A stretch of 64,000 nt of DNA. It comes from CALDCK01 sp050618055 (lineage in GTDB: Bacteria > Myxococcota_A > UBA9160 > SMWR01). Shown here piece after piece: positions 8,918 through 16,213 of the stretch. Numbering within the stretch: position 1 is the stretch's first letter; each line of letters starts with the position of its first letter. The notes under the pieces are model-generated. The model was given only the letters and a program-made list of their open reading frames with translations, had not been told where the DNA came from and did no database searches. Location: assembly GCA_050618055.1 (NCBI GenBank), contig JBNLVK010000278.1, forward strand, positions 1 through 64,000, in the 5' to 3' direction. Both the position numbers and the translations under genes were made by a program.

Positions 8918-8946
8918 CTAATGCAACGAATCGTCGCTTTTGTCAA
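8918..8946 (-). promoter_or_regulatory. Promoter and candidate operator of the TetR-hydrolase operon
   Basis: On the minus strand a perfect -35 TTGACA (8941-8946) is followed after 17 nt by CATTAG (8918-8923) as a weak -10. The spacer contains the imperfect palindrome 8923-8937: 7-nt arms GCAACGA and TCGTCGC around one central base, one mismatch. A repressor bound there would block RNA polymerase. Confidence 0.6.
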
Positions 8947-8952
8947 TCCGCC

Positions 8953-10131
8953 CTAGAACTGGAAGAAGCCCCAGTCCGGCTCGAGCCCCAGCATGATCCG
9001 GCCCACCGCCTCGAGCCGCGCCTCGCCGATGAAGGCGTGCTGGGTCATGACGTGGATGTCGCGGAAGTGCCTCTCGAAGCGCTGCTCCTGGCGGATGCCG
9101 GCGCTGCCGACGCAGGCGTGCACCAGGTCGACCGCCTCGGCCGCCGCCAGCACGACGTTCGTGCTGGCCAGCTGGCAGCGGGCCTTCTCGCCCATGGCGA
9201 GGCGACCGCGCACCTGCACCGCGGCCCACGCCTCGTCGTAGGCCTGGTGGAAGAAGGCGCGGGCCGCCGCCAGCAGACCCTCGGCGCGGGCCAGCCGCAT
9301 CTGCACCACGCTGCGGTCGCGCAGCGCGCGTTCGGTGTAGGCGGGCACCCGGGCGCCGAGCCCGGTCAGCTCGTCGACCGCCGCCTGGGCGGCGCCGAGC
9401 GCCACCGTGGCATGGCAGCCGACGGTGGCCCAGATGGCCAGCGGCGTGAGCGGCGTCGCGTAGGCGGGGGAGGGCTCTTCGAGCGGTCCGAAGGGCACGG
9501 CGCGCTCGCGCGGCACGAACACGTCGCCGACCTCGACGTCGTGGCTTCCGGTGCCCCGCATGCCCAGGGTGTTCCAGTTCTCGACGATGCGGCACTCGTC
9601 GGCCGGGATCGCGGTGAGCAGGGTCTCGGGCCGGCCGTCGGCGTCGACGCGAGGCGTGTCGCCGTCGTGGACGTCGGCCAGTCCGATCAGCCAGGTGGCA
9701 CCGTGGCAGCCGCTGTTGAACGGGACGCGACCGCTGACGCGATAGCCGCCGTCGACCGGCTCGGCGCGGCGGTGCGGGTTGAAGGCTCCCGCGACGATCG
9801 CCTCCGGCGCGCCGAACACCCGGTCGTTCGCGTCGTCCGGGAACCAGCCGCCGAACAGCTCGCTGGCGTTCGCGACCTGGAGGTTCCAGGCGGCGGCGCT
9901 GTCGACCCGTGCCACCGCCTCGGCCACCCGGTACTCGCTGGTCGGATCCAGCTCGAGCCCCCCGCGCGTGCGCGGCCGGAACATGCGGAACAGGCCGGCG
10001 TCGCGCAGCGCCTGGAGCACCGGCGGGGCCAGGCGCCGGTCGCGCTCGGCGTCGTCCGCGTGCTGGCGCAGCAGCGGGGCCAGCTTGTCCACGGTCTCGA
10101 ACAGGTCTTCCAGCGTCACGGGTGCCGTCAT
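8953..10131 (-). CDS. Acyl-CoA dehydrogenase-fold flavin monooxygenase (DszC/HsaA-like)
   Basis: A 392-residue flavoprotein with acyl-CoA dehydrogenase architecture. Sequence features (NSGCHGATWLIG in the flavin region, TLGMRGTGSHDVEV after the middle beta domain, a C-terminal RHFRDIHVMTQHA segment) resemble the two-component flavin-dependent monooxygenases such as DszC, HsaA and HpaB-type hydroxylases rather than true dehydrogenases, which would have a conserved catalytic glutamate. The start at 10131 has a GAGGAGAG ribosome-binding site 6 nt upstream. A flavin reductase partner is not visible in the window. Steroid or aromatic substrate is an inference from family only. Confidence 0.8.
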   Translation of the reverse strand: MTAPVTLEDLFETVDKLAPLLRQHADDAERDRRLAPPVLQALRDAGLFRMFRPRTRGGLELDPTSEYRVAEAVARVDSAAAWNLQVANASELFGGWFPDDANDRVFGAPEAIVAGAFNPHRRAEPVDGGYRVSGRVPFNSGCHGATWLIGLADVHDGDTPRVDADGRPETLLTAIPADECRIVENWNTLGMRGTGSHDVEVGDVFVPRERAVPFGPLEEPSPAYATPLTPLAIWATVGCHATVALGAAQAAVDELTGLGARVPAYTERALRDRSVVQMRLARAEGLLAAARAFFHQAYDEAWAAVQVRGRLAMGEKARCQLASTNVVLAAAEAVDLVHACVGSAGIRQEQRFERHFRDIHVMTQHAFIGEARLEAVGRIMLGLEPDWGFFQF

Positions 10132-10160
10132 CCGGGCTCTCCTCGCCTGGGTACGCGGGG

Positions 10161-10191
10161 ATTGTGCGGCGGGGCGCCGGTCTGGCACAAT
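10161..10191. promoter_or_regulatory. Inverted repeat between divergent genes
   Basis: ATTGTGC at 10161-10167 is repeated in inverse at 10185-10191 with a 17-nt spacer, between the monooxygenase (minus) and the GlxA-type regulator (plus). It is a candidate binding site for that regulator. An AATAAT -10-like hexamer follows at 10195-10200 without a convincing -35. Confidence 0.35.
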
Positions 10192-10247
10192 GACAATAAT
10201 CCGAACGATCGGGACACGACCTCGAAGCGAGGGGAGGAGCGACGGCC

Positions 10248-11303
10248 TTGCCCGACTACGACCTGCCGGGCGTGCGCAGCCTTCCGCCGGCCGGCGAGGC
10301 GCGGCGCCGGCGGATCGTGGTCGTCACAAACCCGGCCGCGCGCTCGCTCGAGTACATGGGGCCGCTCCAGGTCTTCGACGAGGCCCGGCTGTTCCTCGAC
10401 CACTACGGGCGGTCCGACCTGGCCTACGAGGTGGAGGTGGTGTCGACGGGCAGCGGGTCGATCTACGACCGCAAGGGCCTCTCGATCGCCGCGCCCACGC
10501 CCTACCACCGGGTGCGCGGCCGGGTCGACACGCTGCTCTTCCAGGCCGTCGACGAGCACGATGCGTGCCTGCGCGACGAGCGCTTCATCGCCTGGGTGGC
10601 GAAGATGTCGCGGCGGGTGCGGCGCATCGTGAGCATCTGCACCGGCTCCTTCATCCTGGCCGAGGCGGGCGTGCTCGACGGACGCCGCGCCACCACCCAC
10701 TGGTGCGCCTGCGCCGACTTCCGCCGCCGCTACCCGCAGGTGACGCTCGAGCGCGATCCCATCTACGTGCGCGACGGCCATGTCTACACCTCGGCGGGGG
10801 CGACGTCGGGCATGGACCTGGCCATCGCGCTGGTCGAGGAGGACTACGGAACCGAGTTCGCGCGCCGCGTGGCCCAGGGGCTGGTGATGTTCCTGCGTCG
10901 CCCGGGCAACCAGGCCCAGTTCAGCGTGCAGGTCGCGACCGAGGTGCCCGACGCCGGCGCGGCGCGGGAGATCCAGAGCTACGTCTTCGACCACCTGGAG
11001 GGCGACCTGCGGGTGGAGGCGCTCGCCGAGCGCTTCGGCATGAGCCCGCGCAACTTCACCCGGGTCTTCACGCGGCGCGTGGGGCTGGCGCCCGGTCGCT
11101 ACGTCGAGCAGTGCCGGCTGGAGCGGGCGCGCCAGTACCTGGAGGAGACCGACGAGCCCCTGGGCGAGATCGCCGCGCGCTGCGGCTACGCCACACCCGA
11201 TGGCCTGCGCCTCGCCTTCGAGCGCAACCTGGGCGTCACCCCGAGCGCCTACCGGCGCCGCTTCGCGTCGTGCGCGTCGGACCGACACGCGGCCGCGGGA
11301 TGA
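10248..11303 (+). CDS. GlxA-type AraC-family regulator (DJ-1/PfpI + AraC HTH)
   Basis: A transcription factor with an N-terminal DJ-1/PfpI-like class I glutamine-amidotransferase domain (residues about 20-190, nucleophile-elbow region VSICTGSFILAEAG) and a C-terminal AraC double HTH (about 245-340, PRNFTRVFTRRVG and YATPDGLRLAFERNLG). The start is TTG at 10248, chosen for the strong GGGGAGGAG ribosome-binding site just upstream. It is divergent from the flavin monooxygenase, which it plausibly regulates. Members respond to small amides or amines; the effector here is unknown. Confidence 0.9.
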   Translation: MPDYDLPGVRSLPPAGEARRRRIVVVTNPAARSLEYMGPLQVFDEARLFLDHYGRSDLAYEVEVVSTGSGSIYDRKGLSIAAPTPYHRVRGRVDTLLFQAVDEHDACLRDERFIAWVAKMSRRVRRIVSICTGSFILAEAGVLDGRRATTHWCACADFRRRYPQVTLERDPIYVRDGHVYTSAGATSGMDLAIALVEEDYGTEFARRVAQGLVMFLRRPGNQAQFSVQVATEVPDAGAAREIQSYVFDHLEGDLRVEALAERFGMSPRNFTRVFTRRVGLAPGRYVEQCRLERARQYLEETDEPLGEIAARCGYATPDGLRLAFERNLGVTPSAYRRRFASCASDRHAAAG

Positions 11304-11334
11304 GCGATGCTCGGTCCGTCGAGCAGGAGGGAGC

Positions 11335-12177
11335 ATGTCCATCTGGCAGGGCAGGAGTGCGATCGTCACCGGGGGCGGCTCCGGCATCGGGAAGGCCCTG
11401 GGGGCCGAGCTGGCGCGGCGCGGGGCGGTGGTCTGGCTCTCCGACGTGGACGGCGACGCCGCGGCCGCGGCCGCGAAGGAGGTCGGCCACGACGCCCGCT
11501 GCGTGGCCCTCGACGTGACCGATGCCGACGCCGTGAAGCGGCACGTCGATGACGTCGCCGCGAGCCACGGACGCATCGACGCCGTCTTCAACAACGCCGG
11601 CATCGGCGTGGGCGGCGACATCCGCGAGCTGAACCGGGCCCACTTCGACCGCTGCCTCGACGTGAACGTGCGCGGCGTGGTGCACGGCATCCTGGCCGCC
11701 TTCCCGCGCATGCAGGAGCAGGGCGGCGGCATCATCGTCAACACGGCCTCTGCCGCCGGACTGCTGCCGCTTCCGCTGATGGCGCCCTACTGCATGAGCA
11801 AGCACGCGGTGGTGGGTCTCAGCAACTCGCTGCGCCCGGAGGCGGCGCGCCACGGCGTCCGGATGAACGTGCTGTGTCCGACGGCCATCGAGACGCCGCT
11901 GCTGGAGACCGACGTCTCCCAGCAGCTCGGCGCCACCTGGCGGCCCGACATCCGCGCCTACCTGACCCGCGTGGGCGGACCGCCGTACCCGGTCGAGCGC
12001 TTCGTCGCCTACGCCCTCGACCAGGTCGAGCGGAACCGGGGCACGATCGTGGCGCCGGCCGGCGCCCGCGTACGGCTGGCCGTCGCCCGCTGGTTCCCGG
12101 GCCTGGTGGAGCGCCTCTCGAAGCAGGCGTACGAGGAGATGCTCGCCACGCGCCCGGCGGATGCGGCGGAGCGCTGA
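11335..12177 (+). CDS. Short-chain dehydrogenase/reductase
   Basis: A 280-residue classical SDR. TGGGSGIG binds the cofactor, the Asp in LSDVDGD at the end of strand 2 suggests NAD(H) preference, NNAG follows, Ser is in TASAAG and the catalytic pair is YCMSK. The C-terminal 40 residues are basic and aromatic, perhaps membrane-associated. The ATG at 11335 has GGAGGGAG immediately upstream. It lies 31 bp after the GlxA-type regulator and is probably co-transcribed. Substrate unknown. Confidence 0.88.
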   Translation: MSIWQGRSAIVTGGGSGIGKALGAELARRGAVVWLSDVDGDAAAAAAKEVGHDARCVALDVTDADAVKRHVDDVAASHGRIDAVFNNAGIGVGGDIRELNRAHFDRCLDVNVRGVVHGILAAFPRMQEQGGGIIVNTASAAGLLPLPLMAPYCMSKHAVVGLSNSLRPEAARHGVRMNVLCPTAIETPLLETDVSQQLGATWRPDIRAYLTRVGGPPYPVERFVAYALDQVERNRGTIVAPAGARVRLAVARWFPGLVERLSKQAYEEMLATRPADAAER

Positions 12178-12217
12178 GCCGGCCTCCCGACCCCCCGGCC
12201 GCTGCCCGGTCGTTGGT

Positions 12218-12233
12218 CGGCCGGCGCCGGCCG
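12218..12233. terminator. GC-only perfect palindrome in intergenic gap
   Basis: A perfect 16-bp palindrome of G and C only, located 40 bp after the SDR stop and upstream of the polyphosphate kinase gene. It can form a stem without a T-tract, so factor-dependent pausing or transcription-end function is possible but not shown. Confidence 0.3.
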
Positions 12234-12374
12234 CTGCCTCGAATCCGGGCGGCGGGTGCGGCCTGCGGGTGGGATCCGGCGTCGATGGGCGGCGGGTTGC
12301 CCAGTCCCGGCCGGCCCCGGGCGGCACGCGACTTGCTCGGACATGGATCCGTCGATCGATTCCGAGGAGTCCGC

Positions 12375-13205
12375 ATGCCGAAGGCCGCGAAGACGAACGC
12401 CGTGGTGGGAGACATCAAGGCGAAGAAGCTGAAGCTCGCCACCGACGTCTACGAAAGGGAGCTGGCGCGCCTGCACGTCGAGCTGGTGAAGCTCCAGGAG
12501 TGGGTGAAGCACGAGGGGCTGCGCATCGTCGTCATCTTCGAGGGGCGCGACGCCGCCGGAAAGGGCGGCGTGATCAAGCGCATCACCGAGAGCCTGAACC
12601 CGCGCATCTGCCGGGTCGTCGCCCTGGGCACCCCGACCGAGCGGGAGAAGAAGCAGTGGTACTTCCAGCGCTACGTCGCCCACCTGCCGGCGGCCGGCGA
12701 GATCGTGCTGTTCGACCGCAGCTGGTACAACCGGGCCGGCGTCGAGCGCGTGATGGGCTTCTGCAGCGATCCGGAGTACCAGGAGTTCCTGCGCTCCTGC
12801 CCCGAGTTCGAGCGCATGCTGGTGCGCGCCGACATCCAGGTCGTCAAGTACTGGTTCTCGGTCAGCGACGACGAGCAGGAGCGGCGCTTCCAGCGGCGCA
12901 TGAAGGACCCGACGCGCAGCTGGAAGCTCAGCCCGATGGACGTCGAGTCGCGCTCGCGCTGGGTCGAGTACTCGCGGGCCAAGGACGAGATGTTCGAGCA
13001 CACCGACATCGAGCAGGCGCCCTGGTACGTGGTGAACGCCGACTCGAAGAAGCGGGCCCGGCTGAACTGCATCTCCCACCTGCTGAGCCAGGTCGACTAC
13101 GAGGACCTGACGCCCACGCCGCCGATCCTGCCCGAGCGCCCCAAGCCCAAGGGCTACGTCCGGCCGCCCATCGAGGACCAGAACTTCGTGCCCGAGCGCT
13201 GGTAG
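12375..13205 (+). CDS. ppk2: Polyphosphate kinase 2 (PPK2 family)
   Basis: Cytoplasmic enzyme that transfers phosphate between polyphosphate and nucleotides, typically polyP-driven phosphorylation of ADP or GDP (class I). The 276-residue single-domain length matches class I. Walker A is GRDAAGKGG (near residue 56), Walker B is the DRSWYNR motif (near 114), and the lid segment with RRMKDPTRSWKLSP is intact. The start ATG at 12375 has GAGGAG 8 nt upstream. About 200 bp of intergenic sequence separates it from the SDR, so it is probably a separate unit. Confidence 0.93.
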   Translation: MPKAAKTNAVVGDIKAKKLKLATDVYERELARLHVELVKLQEWVKHEGLRIVVIFEGRDAAGKGGVIKRITESLNPRICRVVALGTPTEREKKQWYFQRYVAHLPAAGEIVLFDRSWYNRAGVERVMGFCSDPEYQEFLRSCPEFERMLVRADIQVVKYWFSVSDDEQERRFQRRMKDPTRSWKLSPMDVESRSRWVEYSRAKDEMFEHTDIEQAPWYVVNADSKKRARLNCISHLLSQVDYEDLTPTPPILPERPKPKGYVRPPIEDQNFVPERW

Positions 13206-13217
13206 TCCCGGACGCGG

Positions 13218-13784
13218 CTAGCGCGCGTCGCGAGGGTGCTCGTGCTCGCGGCAGATCCGCTCGCTGTCGCGCGCGGAAAGGGGCTCCTGGGTGAGGCCGC
13301 AGCGGTAGCGGCTTCGGCCCAGCCGCTCGAAGAAGCGGCAGGAGGCGCAGACGCCGAAGCTCCGCCGTCCGTTGGCCCGCTGGAGCGTTCGGAGCCACTG
13401 CTCGAGGGCGCGATCGATGGACTGCCCTCCGGCGGCCTGGGCGGTCGCCCGTTCGATCGCGTTCCGCGAGCGGCTTCGCAGGACCTTGCGCCCGGCGGGG
13501 GTCGGCTCGAGGTGGCTCACGCGGCGGTCGGACTCGTCCGCGCGGCGGCGGACCAGACCCTTCTCCTCGAGCCGCTGGATCGACTGCGACACGGTGCCCC
13601 GGGTGAGCGCCAGGTACTCGGCGACCGCCGCGGGCGTGTCGCTGTAGCGGTTGCACCGGTCCAGGTAGGCCAGCACGTCGAGCTGGACCGGCTGCAGGCC
13701 GGCGGCGTGCGCCGTCTCGCGATCCTCGGCACGGATCAGGTTCCCGATCCGCTCGAGGAGATCGACTCGTCGCCTCGCCGCCAT
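13218..13784 (-). CDS. MarR-family regulator with C-terminal four-cysteine cluster
   Basis: A 188-residue winged-helix regulator. The MarR domain (about 1-140) has the helix-turn-helix PAAVAEYLALTRGTVSQSIQRLEEKG and wing SDRRVSHLEPTPAG. Unusually it continues with a short domain carrying Cys146, Cys149, Cys162 and Cys178 (spacing CxxC-x12-C-x15-C) plus nearby His181 and His183, which could bind zinc or an Fe-S cluster. It is divergent from the protoglobin gene. Both promoters contain related palindromes, so it likely represses both. A redox, NO or oxygen signal is an attractive inference given the globin partner. Confidence 0.85.
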   Translation of the reverse strand: MAARRRVDLLERIGNLIRAEDRETAHAAGLQPVQLDVLAYLDRCNRYSDTPAAVAEYLALTRGTVSQSIQRLEEKGLVRRRADESDRRVSHLEPTPAGRKVLRSRSRNAIERATAQAAGGQSIDRALEQWLRTLQRANGRRSFGVCASCRFFERLGRSRYRCGLTQEPLSARDSERICREHEHPRDAR

Positions 13785-13795
13785 GGCCGGAATGA

Positions 13796-13808
13796 TAGCG
13801 AGTCGCTA
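13796..13808. promoter_or_regulatory. Putative MarR operator O1 (near marR start)
   Basis: Perfect palindrome TAGCGA-G-TCGCTA, 12 nt upstream of the marR start codon. It shares the pattern TAnCGA-S-TCGnTA with the centre of the palindrome at 13854-13872. Confidence 0.6.
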
Positions 13809-13853
13809 CGAAAAGCGCGCCGGGCCCTTGACGCCGGCGTGGAGCTGGGTCAG

Positions 13854-13872
13854 TAGTATCGACTCGATACTA
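13854..13872. promoter_or_regulatory. Putative MarR operator O2 (globin promoter)
   Basis: Perfect 19-bp palindrome: 9-nt arms TAGTATCGA and TCGATACTA around a central C. It ends 16 nt before the protoglobin ATG, overlapping the likely core promoter (a TTGACG box lies at 13828-13833). The centre matches O1 with two base-pair changes. Confidence 0.7.
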
Positions 13873-13888
13873 TAAACAGGAGGACGCA

Positions 13889-14551
13889 ATGCGTCTCTTC
13901 GTCTCAGGAGTCCTGCTCATGTCACTCATCGCATCCACGGCCCAGGCCGGCGACCGTCCCAGCGCGACCGAGGTCCCGGGGTACACCTACGGCACGGCGG
14001 GGCTCCCGTCCGCCCCGATCAGCCTGGAGGAGCTGCAGCTCATCCAGGGGGCGCTGCTCTTCGGCGAGGAGGACGTCCGCTACCTGCGGATGTCCCGGGA
14101 CGTGCTGGCGGACCAGGTGGAAGACGTCCTGGACGTCTGGTACGGCTTCGTGGCCGCGACGCCCCAGCTGGTCCAGTACTTCGGCGACGTACGCACCGGC
14201 GAGCCGGACGCCGCCTACCTGGGGGCGGTGCGAAAGCGCTTCGGCCAGTGGATCCTCGACACGGCCGAGGCGCGCTACGACCAGGCCTGGCTCGACTACC
14301 AGTTCGAGATCGGCCGGCGCCACCACAGCGTCGGCAAGAACCGGACCGACGGCGTGGACAGCGTTCCGATCATCCACTTCCGCTACCTGGCGGCGCTCCA
14401 CTTTCCGATCACGGCGACGCTGCGGCCGTTCCTGGCCAACAAGGGACACGGCGCGGAGGACGTGGAGAAGATGCAGGACGCCTGGCGGAAGGCGGTCCTG
14501 CTCCAGGTGATCCTCTGGTCGTACCCCTACGTCGGGGAAGGGGAGTTCTAG
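13889..14551 (+). CDS. Exported protoglobin-domain protein
   Basis: A 220-residue protein with a Sec-type signal peptide (residues 1-20, cleavage after AQA) followed by a protoglobin fold. The proximal heme ligand is predicted as His145 in IGRRHHSVG, Tyr85 lies in the distal WYGFV helix, and the Tyr-Asp-x-Ala-Trp helix typical of globin-coupled sensors precedes the ligand. No sensor output domain is attached. Known protoglobins are cytoplasmic, so export is unusual. A GGAGG ribosome-binding site precedes the ATG. Gas binding, NO detoxification or peroxidase-like chemistry in the periplasm are possible roles. Confidence 0.8.
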   Translation: MRLFVSGVLLMSLIASTAQAGDRPSATEVPGYTYGTAGLPSAPISLEELQLIQGALLFGEEDVRYLRMSRDVLADQVEDVLDVWYGFVAATPQLVQYFGDVRTGEPDAAYLGAVRKRFGQWILDTAEARYDQAWLDYQFEIGRRHHSVGKNRTDGVDSVPIIHFRYLAALHFPITATLRPFLANKGHGAEDVEKMQDAWRKAVLLQVILWSYPYVGEGEF

Positions 14552-14615
14552 CCCGGACGCGAGAGCGAGGGGCTGCCGCCATCGACGGGGGCCTCGTCCG
14601 GCACCCGCGGGTCGG

Positions 14616-15827
14616 TCAGCCGGCCTGGGGGGCGCGGGGCGAGGCCTCGGGCGAGAACCAGCCCCGGGTGCGCAGGCAGAAGCGGACCAGCGCCAGCATC
14701 AGCGGCACCTCGATGAGGACGCCGACCACCGTGGCGAGCGCGGCGCCCGACGACAGGCCGAAGAGCATGACCGCGGTGGCGATGGCCACCTCGAAGTGGT
14801 TGCTCGCCCCGATCATGGCGGTCGGCGCGGCATCCTCGTATCGGAGGCCGGCCGCCTTGGCCAGCGCATAGGCGAGCCCGAAGATGAGCAGCGTCTGGAT
14901 CGTCAGCGGCACGGCGATCCAGAGGATGGTGAGCGGGTTGGCCAGGATGACGTCTCCCTTGAACGAGAACAGCAGCACCAGCGTCAGCAGCAGCGCACCG
15001 ATGGTGATCGGCGTGAGCACGTGCAGGAACCTCTCCTGGAACCACGCCTCACCGCGGGCCGCGATGATCCAGCGACGCGACAGGAACCCCGCGACCAGCG
15101 GCAGGGCGACGTAGACGCTGATCGAGAGCAGCAGCGCCTGCCAGGGAACCGGCAGGCGGCCCACGCCGAGCAGGAAGCCGCCGAGCACCCCGTAGAGGAC
15201 GAGCATGGTGAGCGAGTTGAGCGCCACCATGACCAGCGTGTGCCCGTCGCTGCCCCGGGCGAGATAGCCCCAGACCAGGACCATCGCCGTGCAGGGCGCG
15301 ACCCCCAGCAGGATGCAGCCCGCCAGGTAGCTCCGCCAGAGGGGCACCTCGAGCAGCTTCACGCCGTCCCGGACCACGACCTCGCCGGCGCCGTAGCGGG
15401 CCCCCTCGGCCAGGTCCAGGCCGAAGGGAAGCTTCACCAGGTCCGTCGCCTCCGGCCCGATGAAGCCGAGGAAGACGCTGCCCAGGAAGAAGCTCGCGAT
15501 GGCCAGCATCGTGAACGGCTTCACGCACCAGTTGACGAAGAGGGTGAGCGCGACCGGTCGCACGCTCCGGCCCGCCGCCACCACCTCGGCGAAGTCGATC
15601 TTCACCATGATCGGGTACATCATGAAGAAGAGACAGATGGCGATCGGGATCGAGACCACGGGCGCACCGTCCACGTCGAGGGTCATTCCGTCGAGGGTGC
15701 GCGCCAGGTCGGGGGCCACCCGCCCGAGAGCGATCCCGGCCACCATGCACAGGAAGACCCAGAGCGTGAGCAGTCGCTCGAAGCCGTCCATCCGCCGGTC
15801 TTCCGACGGGCTCCCCTCTCCCCTCAT
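14616..15827 (-). CDS. acr3: ACR3-family arsenite efflux permease
   Basis: A ten-TM arsenite/proton antiporter of the BART superfamily in the inner membrane. The family signature APCTAMVLVWGYLARG holds the essential cysteine, and ASNHFEVAIATA matches the second conserved motif. A hydrophilic insert of about 30 residues (near LAEGARYGAGEVV) separates two early helices. The start at 15827 overlaps the arsR stop as ATGA; an in-frame ATG at 15791 matches the usual ACR3 N-terminus better and may be used instead. It is the second gene of an arsR-acr3 operon. Confidence 0.92.
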   Translation of the reverse strand: MRGEGSPSEDRRMDGFERLLTLWVFLCMVAGIALGRVAPDLARTLDGMTLDVDGAPVVSIPIAICLFFMMYPIMVKIDFAEVVAAGRSVRPVALTLFVNWCVKPFTMLAIASFFLGSVFLGFIGPEATDLVKLPFGLDLAEGARYGAGEVVVRDGVKLLEVPLWRSYLAGCILLGVAPCTAMVLVWGYLARGSDGHTLVMVALNSLTMLVLYGVLGGFLLGVGRLPVPWQALLLSISVYVALPLVAGFLSRRWIIAARGEAWFQERFLHVLTPITIGALLLTLVLLFSFKGDVILANPLTILWIAVPLTIQTLLIFGLAYALAKAAGLRYEDAAPTAMIGASNHFEVAIATAVMLFGLSSGAALATVVGVLIEVPLMLALVRFCLRTRGWFSPEASPRAPQAG

Positions 15828-16168
15828 CGGCAGCGCAGCCGGGCTTCCAGTCCGGCCAGCCGCGCGCGGTCCGCGGCCAGGTCGTCGACGTCGCCGAGAC
15901 AGCTGGCCACACAGCGGAGCAGGGTCCGGTGCAGCGGCGTCTTCGGCCGTGCCAGCGAGTAGAACTTCCACTTCCCGTCGGTGCGCACCTCGACCAGGTC
16001 CGCGTCCCGCAGCATCGCCAGGTGTCGCGACACCTTCGGCTGGAGCAGGCCGAGCACCTCGCAGAGATCGCACACGCAGATCTCCTTCTCCGCCTGGAGG
16101 AGGTTGAGGATGCGCAGGCGGGTCGGGTTCGCGAAGGCCCCGAACAGGTCTGAGGGAGTTATATTCAT
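15824..16168 (-). CDS. arsR: ArsR-family arsenic-responsive repressor
   Basis: A 114-residue winged-helix metalloregulator. The metal site in the DNA-binding helix is CVCDLC, the classical As(III)/Sb(III) site, followed by the recognition helix QPKVSRHLAMLRDADLV. Further cysteines occur in the tail (LRCVASC). The ATG at 16168 is preferred; it lies inside an operator-like palindrome. It overlaps acr3 by 4 bp and would release repression of the operon when arsenite binds. Confidence 0.93.
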   Translation of the reverse strand: MNITPSDLFGAFANPTRLRILNLLQAEKEICVCDLCEVLGLLQPKVSRHLAMLRDADLVEVRTDGKWKFYSLARPKTPLHRTLLRCVASCLGDVDDLAADRARLAGLEARLRCR

Positions 16169-16180
16169 AAAATCGAATAT
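16161..16180. promoter_or_regulatory. Putative ArsR operator
   Basis: An AT-rich island in GC-rich DNA: ATATTC at 16161-16166 and GAATAT at 16175-16180 form a perfect inverted repeat with an 8-nt spacer, resembling known ArsR/SmtB sites (ATTCA...TGAAT). It overlaps the arsR start codon. Confidence 0.65.
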
Positions 16181-16213
16181 GATCGGTTCGGGCCGTGGTG
16201 TCAAGCGATCGGG

